DNA of 64,000 nt. It comes from Simonsiella sp051414845. Its GTDB lineage: Bacteria; Pseudomonadota; Gammaproteobacteria; Burkholderiales; Neisseriaceae. The position numbers and the translations under genes were made by a program. Below the pieces are notes generated by a model. That model worked only from the letters and a program-made list of their open reading frames with translations, was not told where the DNA came from and did not search any database. This document shows positions 24,673 through 32,484 of this stretch, piece after piece. Location of the stretch: positions 744,001 through 808,000 of the forward strand of contig CP183313.1 in NCBI GenBank assembly GCA_051414845.1. Reading direction: 5' to 3'. Numbering within the stretch: position 1 is the stretch's first letter; the number at the start of each line of letters is the position of its first letter.

Positions 24673-25163
24673 AAAAATACCACCCTTTTATCAAGTTTAT
24701 CTACTTTGCCCTAGCCGCAGCATTTTTAGCTTGGCAGGGGCAGCCTTTTATTCACGGCAATGAAAAGGCAGTAGATATTATCATCAATGTTTTTTCCATT
24801 TTAGCTGGCTTTCTGATTGCTATTTTAACTTTGTTTAGCGACATGCGTTTTGATGAATCTGCTAATTGGCGAAAATTGGAATTGCAAGAAGCCGCACAGC
24901 AACAGAAATATGGTAAGCATTCTTTACTCTTTTTCGCTTATTTATTTGTTTTGGTCGTTGTTTTTCTAGTAGTTTTATTAACGGGGCAAGCAAATTCATC
25001 TTTGAAAGATAGTCAAGTCGTTGTTTATTTAGAAAGAATATATTTGTTTTTAGCGGTTCTTTCTGTCATTTATTCATTATTTTTACCCAGTAATTTGCTC
25101 AAAATCAGAAAACAAGAATTTGATAGATTGCAGAAATCTAAATTGCCCAAAAGTTCAAATTGA
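24669..25163 (+). CDS. Four-helix membrane protein coupled to the cargo gene
   Basis: 164 residues with four hydrophobic helices at about 8-23, 36-57, 84-105 and 118-142 (for example INVFSILAGFLIAILTLF). A charged loop lies between the second and third. It is translationally coupled to the soluble protein before it. The pair looks like a membrane effector or anchor plus a cytoplasmic sensor. The base composition is visibly AT-rich compared with the head genes. No homology can be claimed from sequence alone. Confidence 0.7.
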   Translation: MKKYHPFIKFIYFALAAAFLAWQGQPFIHGNEKAVDIIINVFSILAGFLIAILTLFSDMRFDESANWRKLELQEAAQQQKYGKHSLLFFAYLFVLVVVFLVVLLTGQANSSLKDSQVVVYLERIYLFLAVLSVIYSLFLPSNLLKIRKQEFDRLQKSKLPKSSN

Positions 25164-25207
25164 TTTTTTAAACCACATTAAAAGTCTTTCAGGCAGCCTG
25201 AAACGAT

Positions 25208-25250
25208 AATCCCCATAACGATTTGACCGTTATGGGGATTTTTTATGTCT
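25208..25250 (+). promoter_or_regulatory. Hairpin-U6-AUG leader of the endolysin gene
   Basis: A perfect 13-bp stem (25208-25220 with 25228-25240) and a run of six U end directly at the endolysin AUG (25245). The GGGGA that would serve as ribosome site is in the 3' arm of the stem. It is a good terminator for the cargo pair and at the same time sequesters the endolysin start. The protease gene at 14111 has the same layout. Confidence 0.7.
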
Positions 25251-25754
25251 GACAAATTCAACCAATACATTGACCGCATTCTCGCCCACGAAGGCGGTTA
25301 TTCCAACCACCCACGCGACAAAGGCGGCGAAACCAATTGGGGCATCACTCACACCACCGCTCGCGCCAATGGTTTTACAGGCGATATGCGCTTTTTGTCG
25401 CGTGAGCAAGCGATTGAAATCTATCGCAAAGCCTTTTGGGAAAAATATCAATGCGACAAATTGCCCAGCGCATTGGCATTTCAATACTTTGATGCTTGCG
25501 TGAATCACGGCGCAGTTCATGCCGCCAAGTTTCTGCAACGCGCTTGTGGTGCGGTGGCTGATGGCGTAGTCGGCGAACAAACTCTAGCGGCTGTAGTGCG
25601 ACAAACCGACCGCGATTTAACGCTGAAATTTCATGCCGAGCGTACGCGCTTTTACACGAATTTGTCTACCTTTGACACTTTCGGAAAAGGCTGGATGCGC
25701 CGCCAAGCGGATAACTTGGTTTATGCGGCAATGGATTTAGCGGAGGCAGCCTGA
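25245..25754 (+). CDS. Endolysin, glycoside hydrolase 108 family
   Basis: 169 residues with the GH108 signature HEGGYSNHPRDKGGETNWGI; the catalytic Glu is residue 16. The C-terminal half resembles the peptidoglycan-binding 3 domain (FLQRACGAVADGVVGEQTL). It cleaves the murein glycan chain at lysis. No signal peptide or signal-anchor is obvious, so it needs a holin. The final AEAA and stop come from a DUS. Confidence 0.92.
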   Translation: MSDKFNQYIDRILAHEGGYSNHPRDKGGETNWGITHTTARANGFTGDMRFLSREQAIEIYRKAFWEKYQCDKLPSALAFQYFDACVNHGAVHAAKFLQRACGAVADGVVGEQTLAAVVRQTDRDLTLKFHAERTRFYTNLSTFDTFGKGWMRRQADNLVYAAMDLAEAA

Positions 25755-25755
25755 A

Positions 25756-25932
25756 ATGTCGAATCATATCGTGCATTTATTGATGCTTAGCGCATTCTTA
25801 TTGTCCAAAGTGGGCGTGGTTTATATCGCTTATGTAGCGGTGGCAAACAAAGTGGAGTATGCAGGTTGGTTTGTCTTTTTAGCCATTGCGTACACGTTAA
25901 GTGGCAATTTTAGCGTATCGGATAAATCATGA
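25756..25932 (+). CDS. Small two-helix membrane protein, possible holin
   Basis: 58 residues: MSNHIVHLLMLSAFLLSKVG, then a second hydrophobic segment AGWFVFLAIAYTLSG. The start is inside a DUS directly after the endolysin stop, and the stop overlaps the next start (ATGA). Size, helices and position suggest a holin or antiholin. Confidence 0.65.
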   Translation: MSNHIVHLLMLSAFLLSKVGVVYIAYVAVANKVEYAGWFVFLAIAYTLSGNFSVSDKS

Positions 25933-26186
25933 AGCAACTCAAATATTTAAGCGGTCTTGTCTGCAATCCTGCCACAGGACAACTGTCCCACACCAAACTC
26001 TGGGCAAACATCGCCGCCGCTTGCATGACATGGAAGTTCGCGCAAACACCCGATGCCCCCGAATGGTTGTGGTGGGCATATGGCGCAATGGTTGGCGGCT
26101 ATGCGTTGATTAAACGCGGCATGGCGGTGATTCCGCAAATGGCACAAATCGCGCAGCAGAAAGGGAAAGATGATGTGGCTGATTAA
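25929..26186 (+). CDS. Holin-like protein (DUF2644-type)
   Basis: 85 residues with LWANIAAACMTWKFAQTPDA and WLWWAYGAMVGGYALIKRG, two membrane segments joined by a short loop. The pattern resembles the DUF2644 family of Mu-like phages in Neisseriaceae and Pasteurellaceae. It sits between the endolysin and Rz genes, the usual holin slot. Confidence 0.7.
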   Translation: MKQLKYLSGLVCNPATGQLSHTKLWANIAAACMTWKFAQTPDAPEWLWWAYGAMVGGYALIKRGMAVIPQMAQIAQQKGKDDVAD

Positions 26187-26565
26187 ATACCGTTTTCAGG
26201 CTGCCCTTGTGTTGCTCACGATGATGGCTGCTTGGACGCTGGGCTACGGCATGGCGCGGTCGGTTTATCAAAACAAAATCAGCAGCCTGAAAGCCAAATA
26301 CGCAGAACAAACCGCCCAGCGTGAACACGAAGCAGCAAAACACTTTCAGGCTGCCTTAGCCGAGCGACAAAAATGGCAGTTTGTCGCGCAACAGCAAAGT
26401 ATTCAAATCGCGCAAATGCAACAGAAATTGGATACACAAGCGGCGCAACAGCAAAAGGAAATCCCAAATGTTATTCAAAAAGACAATTCAGGCGGCATTA
26501 CTTTCAATGGTTTGGGTAATGACAGCTTGCGCCACTACCGAAAATCATTCGGTTACACCGATTAG
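26170..26565 (+). CDS. i-spanin (Rz-like)
   Basis: 131 residues. An N-terminal signal-anchor (YRFQAALVLLTMMAAWTLGY) is followed by a Gln/Ala/Lys coiled coil in the periplasm (AAKHFQAALAERQKWQFVAQ). It carries an overlapping lipoprotein gene in another frame. Rz with Rz1 fuses inner and outer membranes in the last step of lysis. Confidence 0.82.
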   Translation: MMWLIKYRFQAALVLLTMMAAWTLGYGMARSVYQNKISSLKAKYAEQTAQREHEAAKHFQAALAERQKWQFVAQQQSIQIAQMQQKLDTQAAQQQKEIPNVIQKDNSGGITFNGLGNDSLRHYRKSFGYTD

Positions 26566-26743
26566 GCAGCCTGAAAAACCAGTTGCTGCCGAATTATTGC
26601 TGCAACACGACCGCCCCGCGCCGCCTGAAAACGGTTCGCCCGAACAATTATTAAACCACGCCGCATTGTATGGCGCGTATTGCCAAAAATTAGAAACCCA
26701 AGTGCGCGGCTGGCAAACATGGTATGCGAAAGAACCCGAATGA
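26468..26743 (+). CDS. o-spanin lipoprotein (Rz1-like), nested in Rz
   Basis: 91 residues from the ATG at 26468: a signal peptide KKTIQAALLSMVWVMTAC with lipobox MTAC, then a Pro-rich mature part (VTPIRQPEKP, DRPAPPENGSP). The start lies inside the Rz frame, the classic embedded Rz1 arrangement. It ends overlapping the following zinc-finger gene. Confidence 0.82.
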   Translation: MLFKKTIQAALLSMVWVMTACATTENHSVTPIRQPEKPVAAELLLQHDRPAPPENGSPEQLLNHAALYGAYCQKLETQVRGWQTWYAKEPE

Positions 26744-26946
26744 CTGATTTTATTGACCAAGCCTGTGAAGCCGAAGGCATTTTTTTAGAAGAAGCATTGG
26801 CAAAATTTAGGCAGCCTGAAACGGTGCGTGAATCCGCGTTGCATTGTTGGGAATGCGGCGAGCCGATTCCCGAAGCACGGCGTTTGGCGATGCGCGGTTG
26901 CACCTTGTGCGTGTTTTGCCAAGAAGAAAGTGAAAAGCATGGATAA
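26740..26946 (+). CDS. TraR/DksA-type zinc-finger protein
   Basis: 68 residues with four cysteines in C-x2-C-x17-C-x2-C arrangement (HCWECGEPI and CTLCVFCQEE). Phage and plasmid TraR proteins mimic DksA and ppGpp on host RNA polymerase. The DUS in it codes for FRQPE. It is coupled to Rz1 and to the next gene. Confidence 0.88.
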   Translation: MTDFIDQACEAEGIFLEEALAKFRQPETVRESALHCWECGEPIPEARRLAMRGCTLCVFCQEESEKHG

Positions 26947-27262
26947 CAAAACCTTTGTCAGCATTGAATTTTGGCAGCTGGTGGGTTTTCTGTTGTCGTT
27001 TTTGGGCGTGTGCTGGGGCTTTGGCAAGATGCTGTTGGCACAATTTCAAACGCAGCAAGACGAACGCCAACGCGCCCAAGACAAGCTTGCCGAAAAAGTG
27101 GAAGTGCTGGAAAACCAGTTTGCCGAACAAAAAGCAGTGCTGCCTGAAAAATATGTGCTGCGCGATGATTACATCCGCAATCAGGCGATTTTGGAAGCAA
27201 AAATGGACAGCATCCAAAAAACGCTTACCGATTTATACAAAATGGAAAGTCAAAAACGATGA
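26939..27262 (+). CDS. Membrane-anchored coiled-coil protein (Mu gp25 position)
   Basis: 107 residues. One membrane helix (FWQLVGFLLSFLGVCWGFGK) is followed by a long coiled coil (QQDERQRAQDKLAEKVEVLE). The layout and position match Mu gp25/DUF2730-type proteins. The function is unknown. It overlaps the TraR gene by eight bases and the next gene by four. Confidence 0.68.
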   Translation: MDNKTFVSIEFWQLVGFLLSFLGVCWGFGKMLLAQFQTQQDERQRAQDKLAEKVEVLENQFAEQKAVLPEKYVLRDDYIRNQAILEAKMDSIQKTLTDLYKMESQKR

Positions 27263-27564
27263 ATGAAAAATATCGCCGTGAAGGTATGCGTTGGCACTTA
27301 ATCAACACGCTCAACAAAGCGCGTCCGTACACATCAAGCGAAGTGTTTTTGCTGGACGTGATGCGTGGCATTTATCCCGATGTTACCGCGCTGGAATTGC
27401 GCCAACAGCTTGAATATTTGCAAGACCGCAAATTGGTGGACTTGAACAAACAGCCAAGCGGTATGTGGTTTGCCGATTTGAACCGTTTGGGCGTGGACAT
27501 TGCAGAATACACCATTGATTGTCAGGCTGGCATTGCGCGACCTGAAAAATACTGGGAGAGCTGA
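27259..27564 (+). CDS. Mu gp26-like winged-helix protein
   Basis: 101 residues (MNEKYRREGMRWHLINTLNK, then LELRQQLEYLQDRKLVDLNK), a small winged helix. In Mu-like phages gp26 precedes the small terminase. It overlaps the preceding stop by four bases. Confidence 0.75.
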   Translation: MNEKYRREGMRWHLINTLNKARPYTSSEVFLLDVMRGIYPDVTALELRQQLEYLQDRKLVDLNKQPSGMWFADLNRLGVDIAEYTIDCQAGIARPEKYWES

Positions 27565-27565
27565 T

Positions 27566-28111
27566 ATGGCACCGCGCAGTAGCATGGAAACGCTGCCTGA
27601 AAATGTGCGCCGCGAGTTTGAACGCCGTTTGATTGAAAACGGTTTTGCCAATTACACAGAATTGGCAGACTGGCTTAATTCACAAGGTTTTCAGATTAGT
27701 CGCTCGGCGGCGTATCGTTATGGGCATAAAATTGAACGCCGATTACGCGCCATTAAAGAAAGCACGGAAGCTGCCAAGTTGATTGTTGCCAATGCTGATG
27801 ACGAACAGGATAGCCGCAGTGAGGCTTTAATGGCGTTGTTACAAAATCAATTATTTGAATCGCTGATTGATATTAGCGAAAAAGACAGCGAAGAACTCAC
27901 GCCCGAAGCACGATTTGATTTATTAAGCGAAGGTGGCAAGCGCATTGCAGGTTTGATTTCCGCGTCCACACGCCTGAAAGAATATCAAAACAAAGTCAAA
28001 GCCAAAGCACAAGCCGCCGCCGATGAAGTGGAAAAAATCGCCAAAAAAGGCGGGTTATCCGATGAAACGGCTGATGAAATTCGCCGACAAATTTTGGGGG
28101 TGGCAACATGA
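27566..28111 (+). CDS. DUF3486 / Mu gp27-like, probable small terminase
   Basis: 181 residues with RSSMETLPENVRREFERRLI, SRSAAYRYGHKIERRLRAIK and a C-terminal coiled coil. DUF3486 proteins lie directly before the large terminase in Mu-like phages and probably recognise the packaging site. The stop overlaps the terminase start by four bases. Confidence 0.88.
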   Translation: MAPRSSMETLPENVRREFERRLIENGFANYTELADWLNSQGFQISRSAAYRYGHKIERRLRAIKESTEAAKLIVANADDEQDSRSEALMALLQNQLFESLIDISEKDSEELTPEARFDLLSEGGKRIAGLISASTRLKEYQNKVKAKAQAAADEVEKIAKKGGLSDETADEIRRQILGVAT

Positions 28112-29655
28112 AAAGCCCCCACCCTAACCCTCCCCTGAAAGCAGGGGAGGGAACTTTCAGGCTGCCTGAAAGCAAAATCAGCCGCGCCCCTATGGTTTTG
28201 TTGCCCTATCAACAACGCTGGATTGCCGATACATCGCCCGTCAAAGTGTGTGAAAAATCACGCCGCATTGGTTTATCGTGGGGCGAAGCTGCCGACAGCG
28301 CATTGCTCGCTGCCCAAACCAACGGCATGAACGTGTGGTACATCGGCTACAACAAAGACATGGCATTGGAGTTCATCAATGATTGCGGCAACTGGGCAAA
28401 ATTCTACGGCTTAGCGGCTGGCGAAATTGAAGAAACCGAAGAAGTGTTTGTTGCTGGCGATGACAAACAGGCGATTTTGGCATTCATCATTCGCTTTGCG
28501 TCAGGCTTTCGCATTACCGCTTTATCCAGCCGACCCAACAATTTACGTGGTAAACAAGGTCGCGTGATTTTAGACGAAGCCGCGTTCCACGATGATTTGG
28601 CGGAACTTTTGAAAGCGGCAATGGCTTTGCTGATGTGGGGTGGACAAGTCCACATCATTTCAACGCATGACGGCGTGGACAACCCATTCAATGAATTGAT
28701 TAACGATTGTCGCGCTGGCAAGAAACCGTATTCCGTCCACAGAATGACTTTTGATGACGCGCTGGCAGACGGTTTGTACCAACGGATTTGCCTACGTTTG
28801 GGCAAAGATTGGACAGCCGAAGCCGAGTTGGAATGGGTTAAAGAAATCCGCGCCAGCTACGGCGAAGACGCCAGCGAAGAATTGGATTGCATTCCGAAAA
28901 ATGGCGGCGGCAAATGGCTGAACCGCGCTTTGATTGAAAGCCGAATGTCGCCGTTTACGCCCGTGTTGCGTTACGACCAAACGGACGAATTTGCCCTGTT
29001 GCCCGAACACCAACGCGCTGCCGAAGTTGCCGAATGGCTTTCAGGCAGCCTGAAACCGTATTTAGACAATTTGGACAACACACGCCACAGTTTTGTCGGC
29101 GTGGATTTTGCCCGAAGCGGCGACCGGACCGCGATTGTGCCGCTTATCCGCGAAAGCAATTTAAATTTGAAAACGCCCTTTGTGCTGGAACTGGGCAATA
29201 TGCCGTTTAAACAGCAAGAACAGATTAACGCCTTTATTTTGGCGCATTTACCGAATTTGCTGGGCGCGGCATTTGACGCTCGCGGCAACGGACAAAGCCT
29301 AGCCGAAGCCATGCAAGACCAATTCGGGCATGACCGCATTCAAGCAGTCATGTTGTCGGAAAACTGGTATCGCACCCACACCGCGCCATTTAAAGCCGCT
29401 TTGGAAGACGGCACGCTGGACGGTTTGCCGCGAGATGAAAACGTTTTGGCGGATTTACGCGCTTTTGAATTGGTGCGCGGTGTGCCACGCATTCCCGACA
29501 CGCGCAGCAAAGGCACAGACGGCAAAACCCGACACGGCGACACAGGCATTGCGCTGTTGTTGGCACACTATGCCAGCCGTGAACTGAATATCGGTGCGGT
29601 TAAAGTGTCCAGCCGTAAAGTGAAAAGAAACAGCCGTCTCACAAAAGGTTACTAA
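28108..29655 (+). CDS. Large terminase (Mu gp28-like)
   Basis: 515 residues from 28108. The ATPase core begins about residue 29 with VLLPYQQRWIADTSPVKVCE and has CEKSRRIGLSWGEA (Walker A-like) and GRVILDEAAFHDDLAEL (Walker B). The nuclease part has FVGVDFARSGDRTA and AFDARGNGQSLAEAM. It cuts and packages DNA into heads. The first 28 residues are translated from a REP-like repeat plus DUS; an ATG at 28192 may be the ancestral start. Confidence 0.93.
   Translation: MKSPHPNPPLKAGEGTFRLPESKISRAPMVLLPYQQRWIADTSPVKVCEKSRRIGLSWGEAADSALLAAQTNGMNVWYIGYNKDMALEFINDCGNWAKFYGLAAGEIEETEEVFVAGDDKQAILAFIIRFASGFRITALSSRPNNLRGKQGRVILDEAAFHDDLAELLKAAMALLMWGGQVHIISTHDGVDNPFNELINDCRAGKKPYSVHRMTFDDALADGLYQRICLRLGKDWTAEAELEWVKEIRASYGEDASEELDCIPKNGGGKWLNRALIESRMSPFTPVLRYDQTDEFALLPEHQRAAEVAEWLSGSLKPYLDNLDNTRHSFVGVDFARSGDRTAIVPLIRESNLNLKTPFVLELGNMPFKQQEQINAFILAHLPNLLGAAFDARGNGQSLAEAMQDQFGHDRIQAVMLSENWYRTHTAPFKAALEDGTLDGLPRDENVLADLRAFELVRGVPRIPDTRSKGTDGKTRHGDTGIALLLAHYASRELNIGAVKVSSRKVKRNSRLTKGY
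28110..28170. repeat. REP-like element and DUS inside the terminase 5' end
   Basis: CCCCCACCCTAACCCTCCCC, a short spacer and GGGGAGGG are followed by a DUS. The block is in frame and codes for SPHPNPPLKAGEG and FRLPES. It appears to be a repeat inserted between the normal start of the terminase and the small terminase gene. Confidence 0.65.
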
Positions 29656-29658
29656 ATC

Positions 29659-31098
29659 ATGAAACCCCACATTAAACTCAAAACCCCCAACGGCATAATC
29701 GCGCCCACGCCCGAGCAAATGTCCAGTCAAATAGCAGTATCCGCCCGTTTCGGTATGCACGGTTTCAATGGTTGGCTACCCAATCCCGACCCAATTTTAC
29801 GCAAAATGGGTCGGCAAATTGACGTGTACCGCGAATTGTTGCGCGACCCACTTGTTGGCGGACAGGTTCGCAGACGCAAAGCGGCAGTAGCTCGTTTGGA
29901 ATGGCGACTTGACGGCGATGATGTACCGAAAAACGTGCGCGATACCGTTCAGGCTGCCTTTGAAAACTTGGATATTTTTAACTTAATCAAAGAAATGCTG
30001 AACGCAACCTTGTTTGGTTATCAGCCGATTGAAATCGTGTGGCAACGCGATAAATTGTGGCTGCCTGAAAAAATCATCGCCAAGCCACAGGAATGGTTTG
30101 GCTTTAATGAAGACGGCGCGATGTTTTTCATTGAACGCGGTTTACACAATGAAAAGCTGCCTGAATACAAATTTCTCTGTCCCAAACAAGAAGCCAGCTA
30201 CGACAATCCTTATGGTTTGGGCGATTTGGGTTTAGTCTTTTGGGCGGTAACATTCAAACGTGCTGGCTTAAAATTTTGGGCTGAATTTACCCAAAAATAC
30301 GGCAGCCCATGGCTCATCGGCAAAGAACCGCGCAGCAACACCCAATCCGACACCGACAAGTTGCTGGATGCATTGGAAGCCTTACACGGCAACGCAGTCG
30401 GCACAATTCCGAATGACAGCAGCGTGGAAATTTACGAAGCCATAGGCAAAGCCGCCAGCGTGGAAGCCTACGACAAGTTAATCCGCTATTGCCGCTCGGA
30501 AATCAATATCGCGCTTTTGGGTCAAGACCAAACCACCGAAGCCAATACAAACCATGCCAGTGCGAGCGCAGGTTTGGAAGTAACCGAAGACATCTGCGAC
30601 AGCGACAGCCGCATAATTGAAGCCACGTTTAACCAACTGATTGACTGGATTTGCGAGCTGAATTTTGGCGATGTGGCGCGTCCGCGTTTCGTGTTAAACG
30701 AAACAGAAGAGTATGGCTCAACCGAATTGTCGCAACGCGATTTGAATTTGCACCAACTGGGTGCGCGTTTCAGCAATGATTATTTCAAACGCGCTTACGG
30801 TTTGCGTGATGATGATTTGCTGCCACCTGAAAAGCAGCCTGAAAATGTGGATTTTGCCGAAAACGATGTTTACCAAACCTTTGAAAACACGGTTTCAGGC
30901 AGCCTGAAAGCCGATTTTGCCAGCGATTTGATTGAAAACTTGCAAAATGGTGCAACGCCTGAAATCGTGTTGCAGCAATTAGCTGAAAATTATCCGCAAA
31001 TGAATGATGACGAGTTGCAAAACAAATTGGCACGGTTGATTTTTTTGGCGGATTTGGTCGGGCGTTTGGAGGTTAAATCGGAGTTGAAAAATGAATGA
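29659..31098 (+). CDS. Portal protein (Mu gp29, DUF935)
   Basis: 479 residues with KMGRQIDVYRELLRDPLVGG, RRRKAAVARLEWRLDGDD and LALLGQ-like helices (SEINIALLGQDQTTEANTNH), the DUF935 portal pattern. It forms the dodecameric DNA channel of the head. A DUS codes for SGSLKA. It overlaps MuF by eight bases. Confidence 0.93.
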   Translation: MKPHIKLKTPNGIIAPTPEQMSSQIAVSARFGMHGFNGWLPNPDPILRKMGRQIDVYRELLRDPLVGGQVRRRKAAVARLEWRLDGDDVPKNVRDTVQAAFENLDIFNLIKEMLNATLFGYQPIEIVWQRDKLWLPEKIIAKPQEWFGFNEDGAMFFIERGLHNEKLPEYKFLCPKQEASYDNPYGLGDLGLVFWAVTFKRAGLKFWAEFTQKYGSPWLIGKEPRSNTQSDTDKLLDALEALHGNAVGTIPNDSSVEIYEAIGKAASVEAYDKLIRYCRSEINIALLGQDQTTEANTNHASASAGLEVTEDICDSDSRIIEATFNQLIDWICELNFGDVARPRFVLNETEEYGSTELSQRDLNLHQLGARFSNDYFKRAYGLRDDDLLPPEKQPENVDFAENDVYQTFENTVSGSLKADFASDLIENLQNGATPEIVLQQLAENYPQMNDDELQNKLARLIFLADLVGRLEVKSELKNE

Positions 31099-31999
31099 AA
31101 CCGATATTCAAGCCATTTTCAACATGACACCCGAAGCCGCCATCGCCTACCTGAAACAGAAAAATGTCGTGGTTTCATGGGATTGGCAAGATATGCTGGA
31201 CGATGCCCACGTTTCCGCGTTTACCATTGCCAAATCAGCAGGAATGGACGTGGCAAATGACATTTATCAAGCCGTTGTCAAAGCCACCGCAAGCGGTCAA
31301 ACCTTTAAAGATTTTGAGCGCGAATTGACACCCGTGTTGCAAGCAAAAGGCTGGTGGGGCAAACAAGATGTACTCAATCCCGATACAGGCGAAATGCAAA
31401 CCGCCACGCTTGGCACACCATATCGTTTAAAAACCATTTACCTAACCAATTTGCAATCGGCTTATATGGCAGGGCGTTACGCGGAAATGATTGCCGCCAA
31501 AGACACGCACCCCTATTGGCAATATGTGGCGATTAACGACAAACGCACACGCGAAACCCACCGCAAATTGCACGGTCGCGTGTATGCTGCTGATGACGCA
31601 GTTTGGGGCAGCCTTTATCCGCCATTGGATTATCGGTGTCGTTGTCGGGTGCGCCCTTTGTCGCGTGAACGCGGCGAAAAACAGGTTTTGCCATCGCCCA
31701 AATTGGAAACAATCACGGTAGACATTGGCGAAAACAAATACACAGGCGAGCAGCGTTACGCGCAACGCACAGGCATTCGCGTGGACGGTCAATTTATCGC
31801 CCCGAACGCTGGTTTCAATGCCAATCAAGGCGCAACATTCTTGCAACGCACCGCCCGAACCGCGATTGAAAAAGCACAAAGCGCACCGCCTGAATTGGCG
31901 CGTGTGGCAGTCAAAGAAATGATGACGCAGGAAAAATTCCGCAATGCCTTAACTTTGGCGGAATTGGCGTGGGTAGCCGAGCTATTGGGATTGGGGTAA
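31091..31999 (+). CDS. Head morphogenesis protein F (MuF family)
   Basis: 302 residues. The MuF domain is seen at RLKTIYLTNLQSAYMAGRYA, DKRTRETHRKLHGRVYAADD and YPPLDYRCRCRVRPLSRER. MuF is a minor head protein associated with the portal. The overlap with the portal gene and four-base gap to G indicate one operon. Confidence 0.92.
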   Translation: MNETDIQAIFNMTPEAAIAYLKQKNVVVSWDWQDMLDDAHVSAFTIAKSAGMDVANDIYQAVVKATASGQTFKDFERELTPVLQAKGWWGKQDVLNPDTGEMQTATLGTPYRLKTIYLTNLQSAYMAGRYAEMIAAKDTHPYWQYVAINDKRTRETHRKLHGRVYAADDAVWGSLYPPLDYRCRCRVRPLSRERGEKQVLPSPKLETITVDIGENKYTGEQRYAQRTGIRVDGQFIAPNAGFNANQGATFLQRTARTAIEKAQSAPPELARVAVKEMMTQEKFRNALTLAELAWVAELLGLG

Positions 32000-32003
32000 A
32001 ATC

Positions 32004-32447
32004 ATGATTAAAATCAGCGTGGACAGCAGAGATTTAGAACGCGGTTTATCACAACTCTTGCAAAACGTACAAAACCGCCGCCCAATGATGAACGCGGTTG
32101 CCACTGAATTGCAATCCATGACCGAAGACAATTTTGAAAGCGAAAGTTGGGGTGGTCAAAAATGGAAAGACAGCAAACGCGCCAAAAACGAAGGCGGTAA
32201 AACGCTGCAAAAGTCGGGACAACTTGCCGCCAGCCTAACAACCCAGTCGGGCAATGATTTTGCACGAATTGGCACAAACAAAGTTTATGCTGCCATACAT
32301 CACTTGGGCGGACAAGCAGGGCGTGGACATAAAGTCAGTTTGCCAGCACGACCCTATTTGCCGATTGACGGTTCAGGCAATTTGCAAAGTGGTGGCGAAA
32401 AGCGGATTTTGGATATTGTGAAAGATGCACTGGCTCGTGGCATATAA
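32004..32447 (+). CDS. Virion morphogenesis protein G (Mu gpG-like)
   Basis: 147 residues with the phage virion morphogenesis pattern: SRDLERGLSQLLQNVQNRRP, WKDSKRAKNEGGKTLQKSG and SLPARPYLPIDGSG. In Mu, gpG acts in tail or head-tail joining. It is normally followed by the protease gene. Here it is the last gene before the prophage end and is followed by a terminator. Confidence 0.88.
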   Translation: MIKISVDSRDLERGLSQLLQNVQNRRPMMNAVATELQSMTEDNFESESWGGQKWKDSKRAKNEGGKTLQKSGQLAASLTTQSGNDFARIGTNKVYAAIHHLGGQAGRGHKVSLPARPYLPIDGSGNLQSGGEKRILDIVKDALARGI

Positions 32448-32452
32448 ATCAA

Positions 32453-32484
32453 AAAAAGCGGACTTTTTTTGTTGTCCGCTTTTG
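32453..32484 (+). terminator. Terminator after gpG
   Basis: A 10-bp stem (32454-32463 with 32474-32483) with A-rich 5' and T-rich 3' sides begins six bases after the gpG stop. It closes the rightward late operon and protects host genes. Confidence 0.8.
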
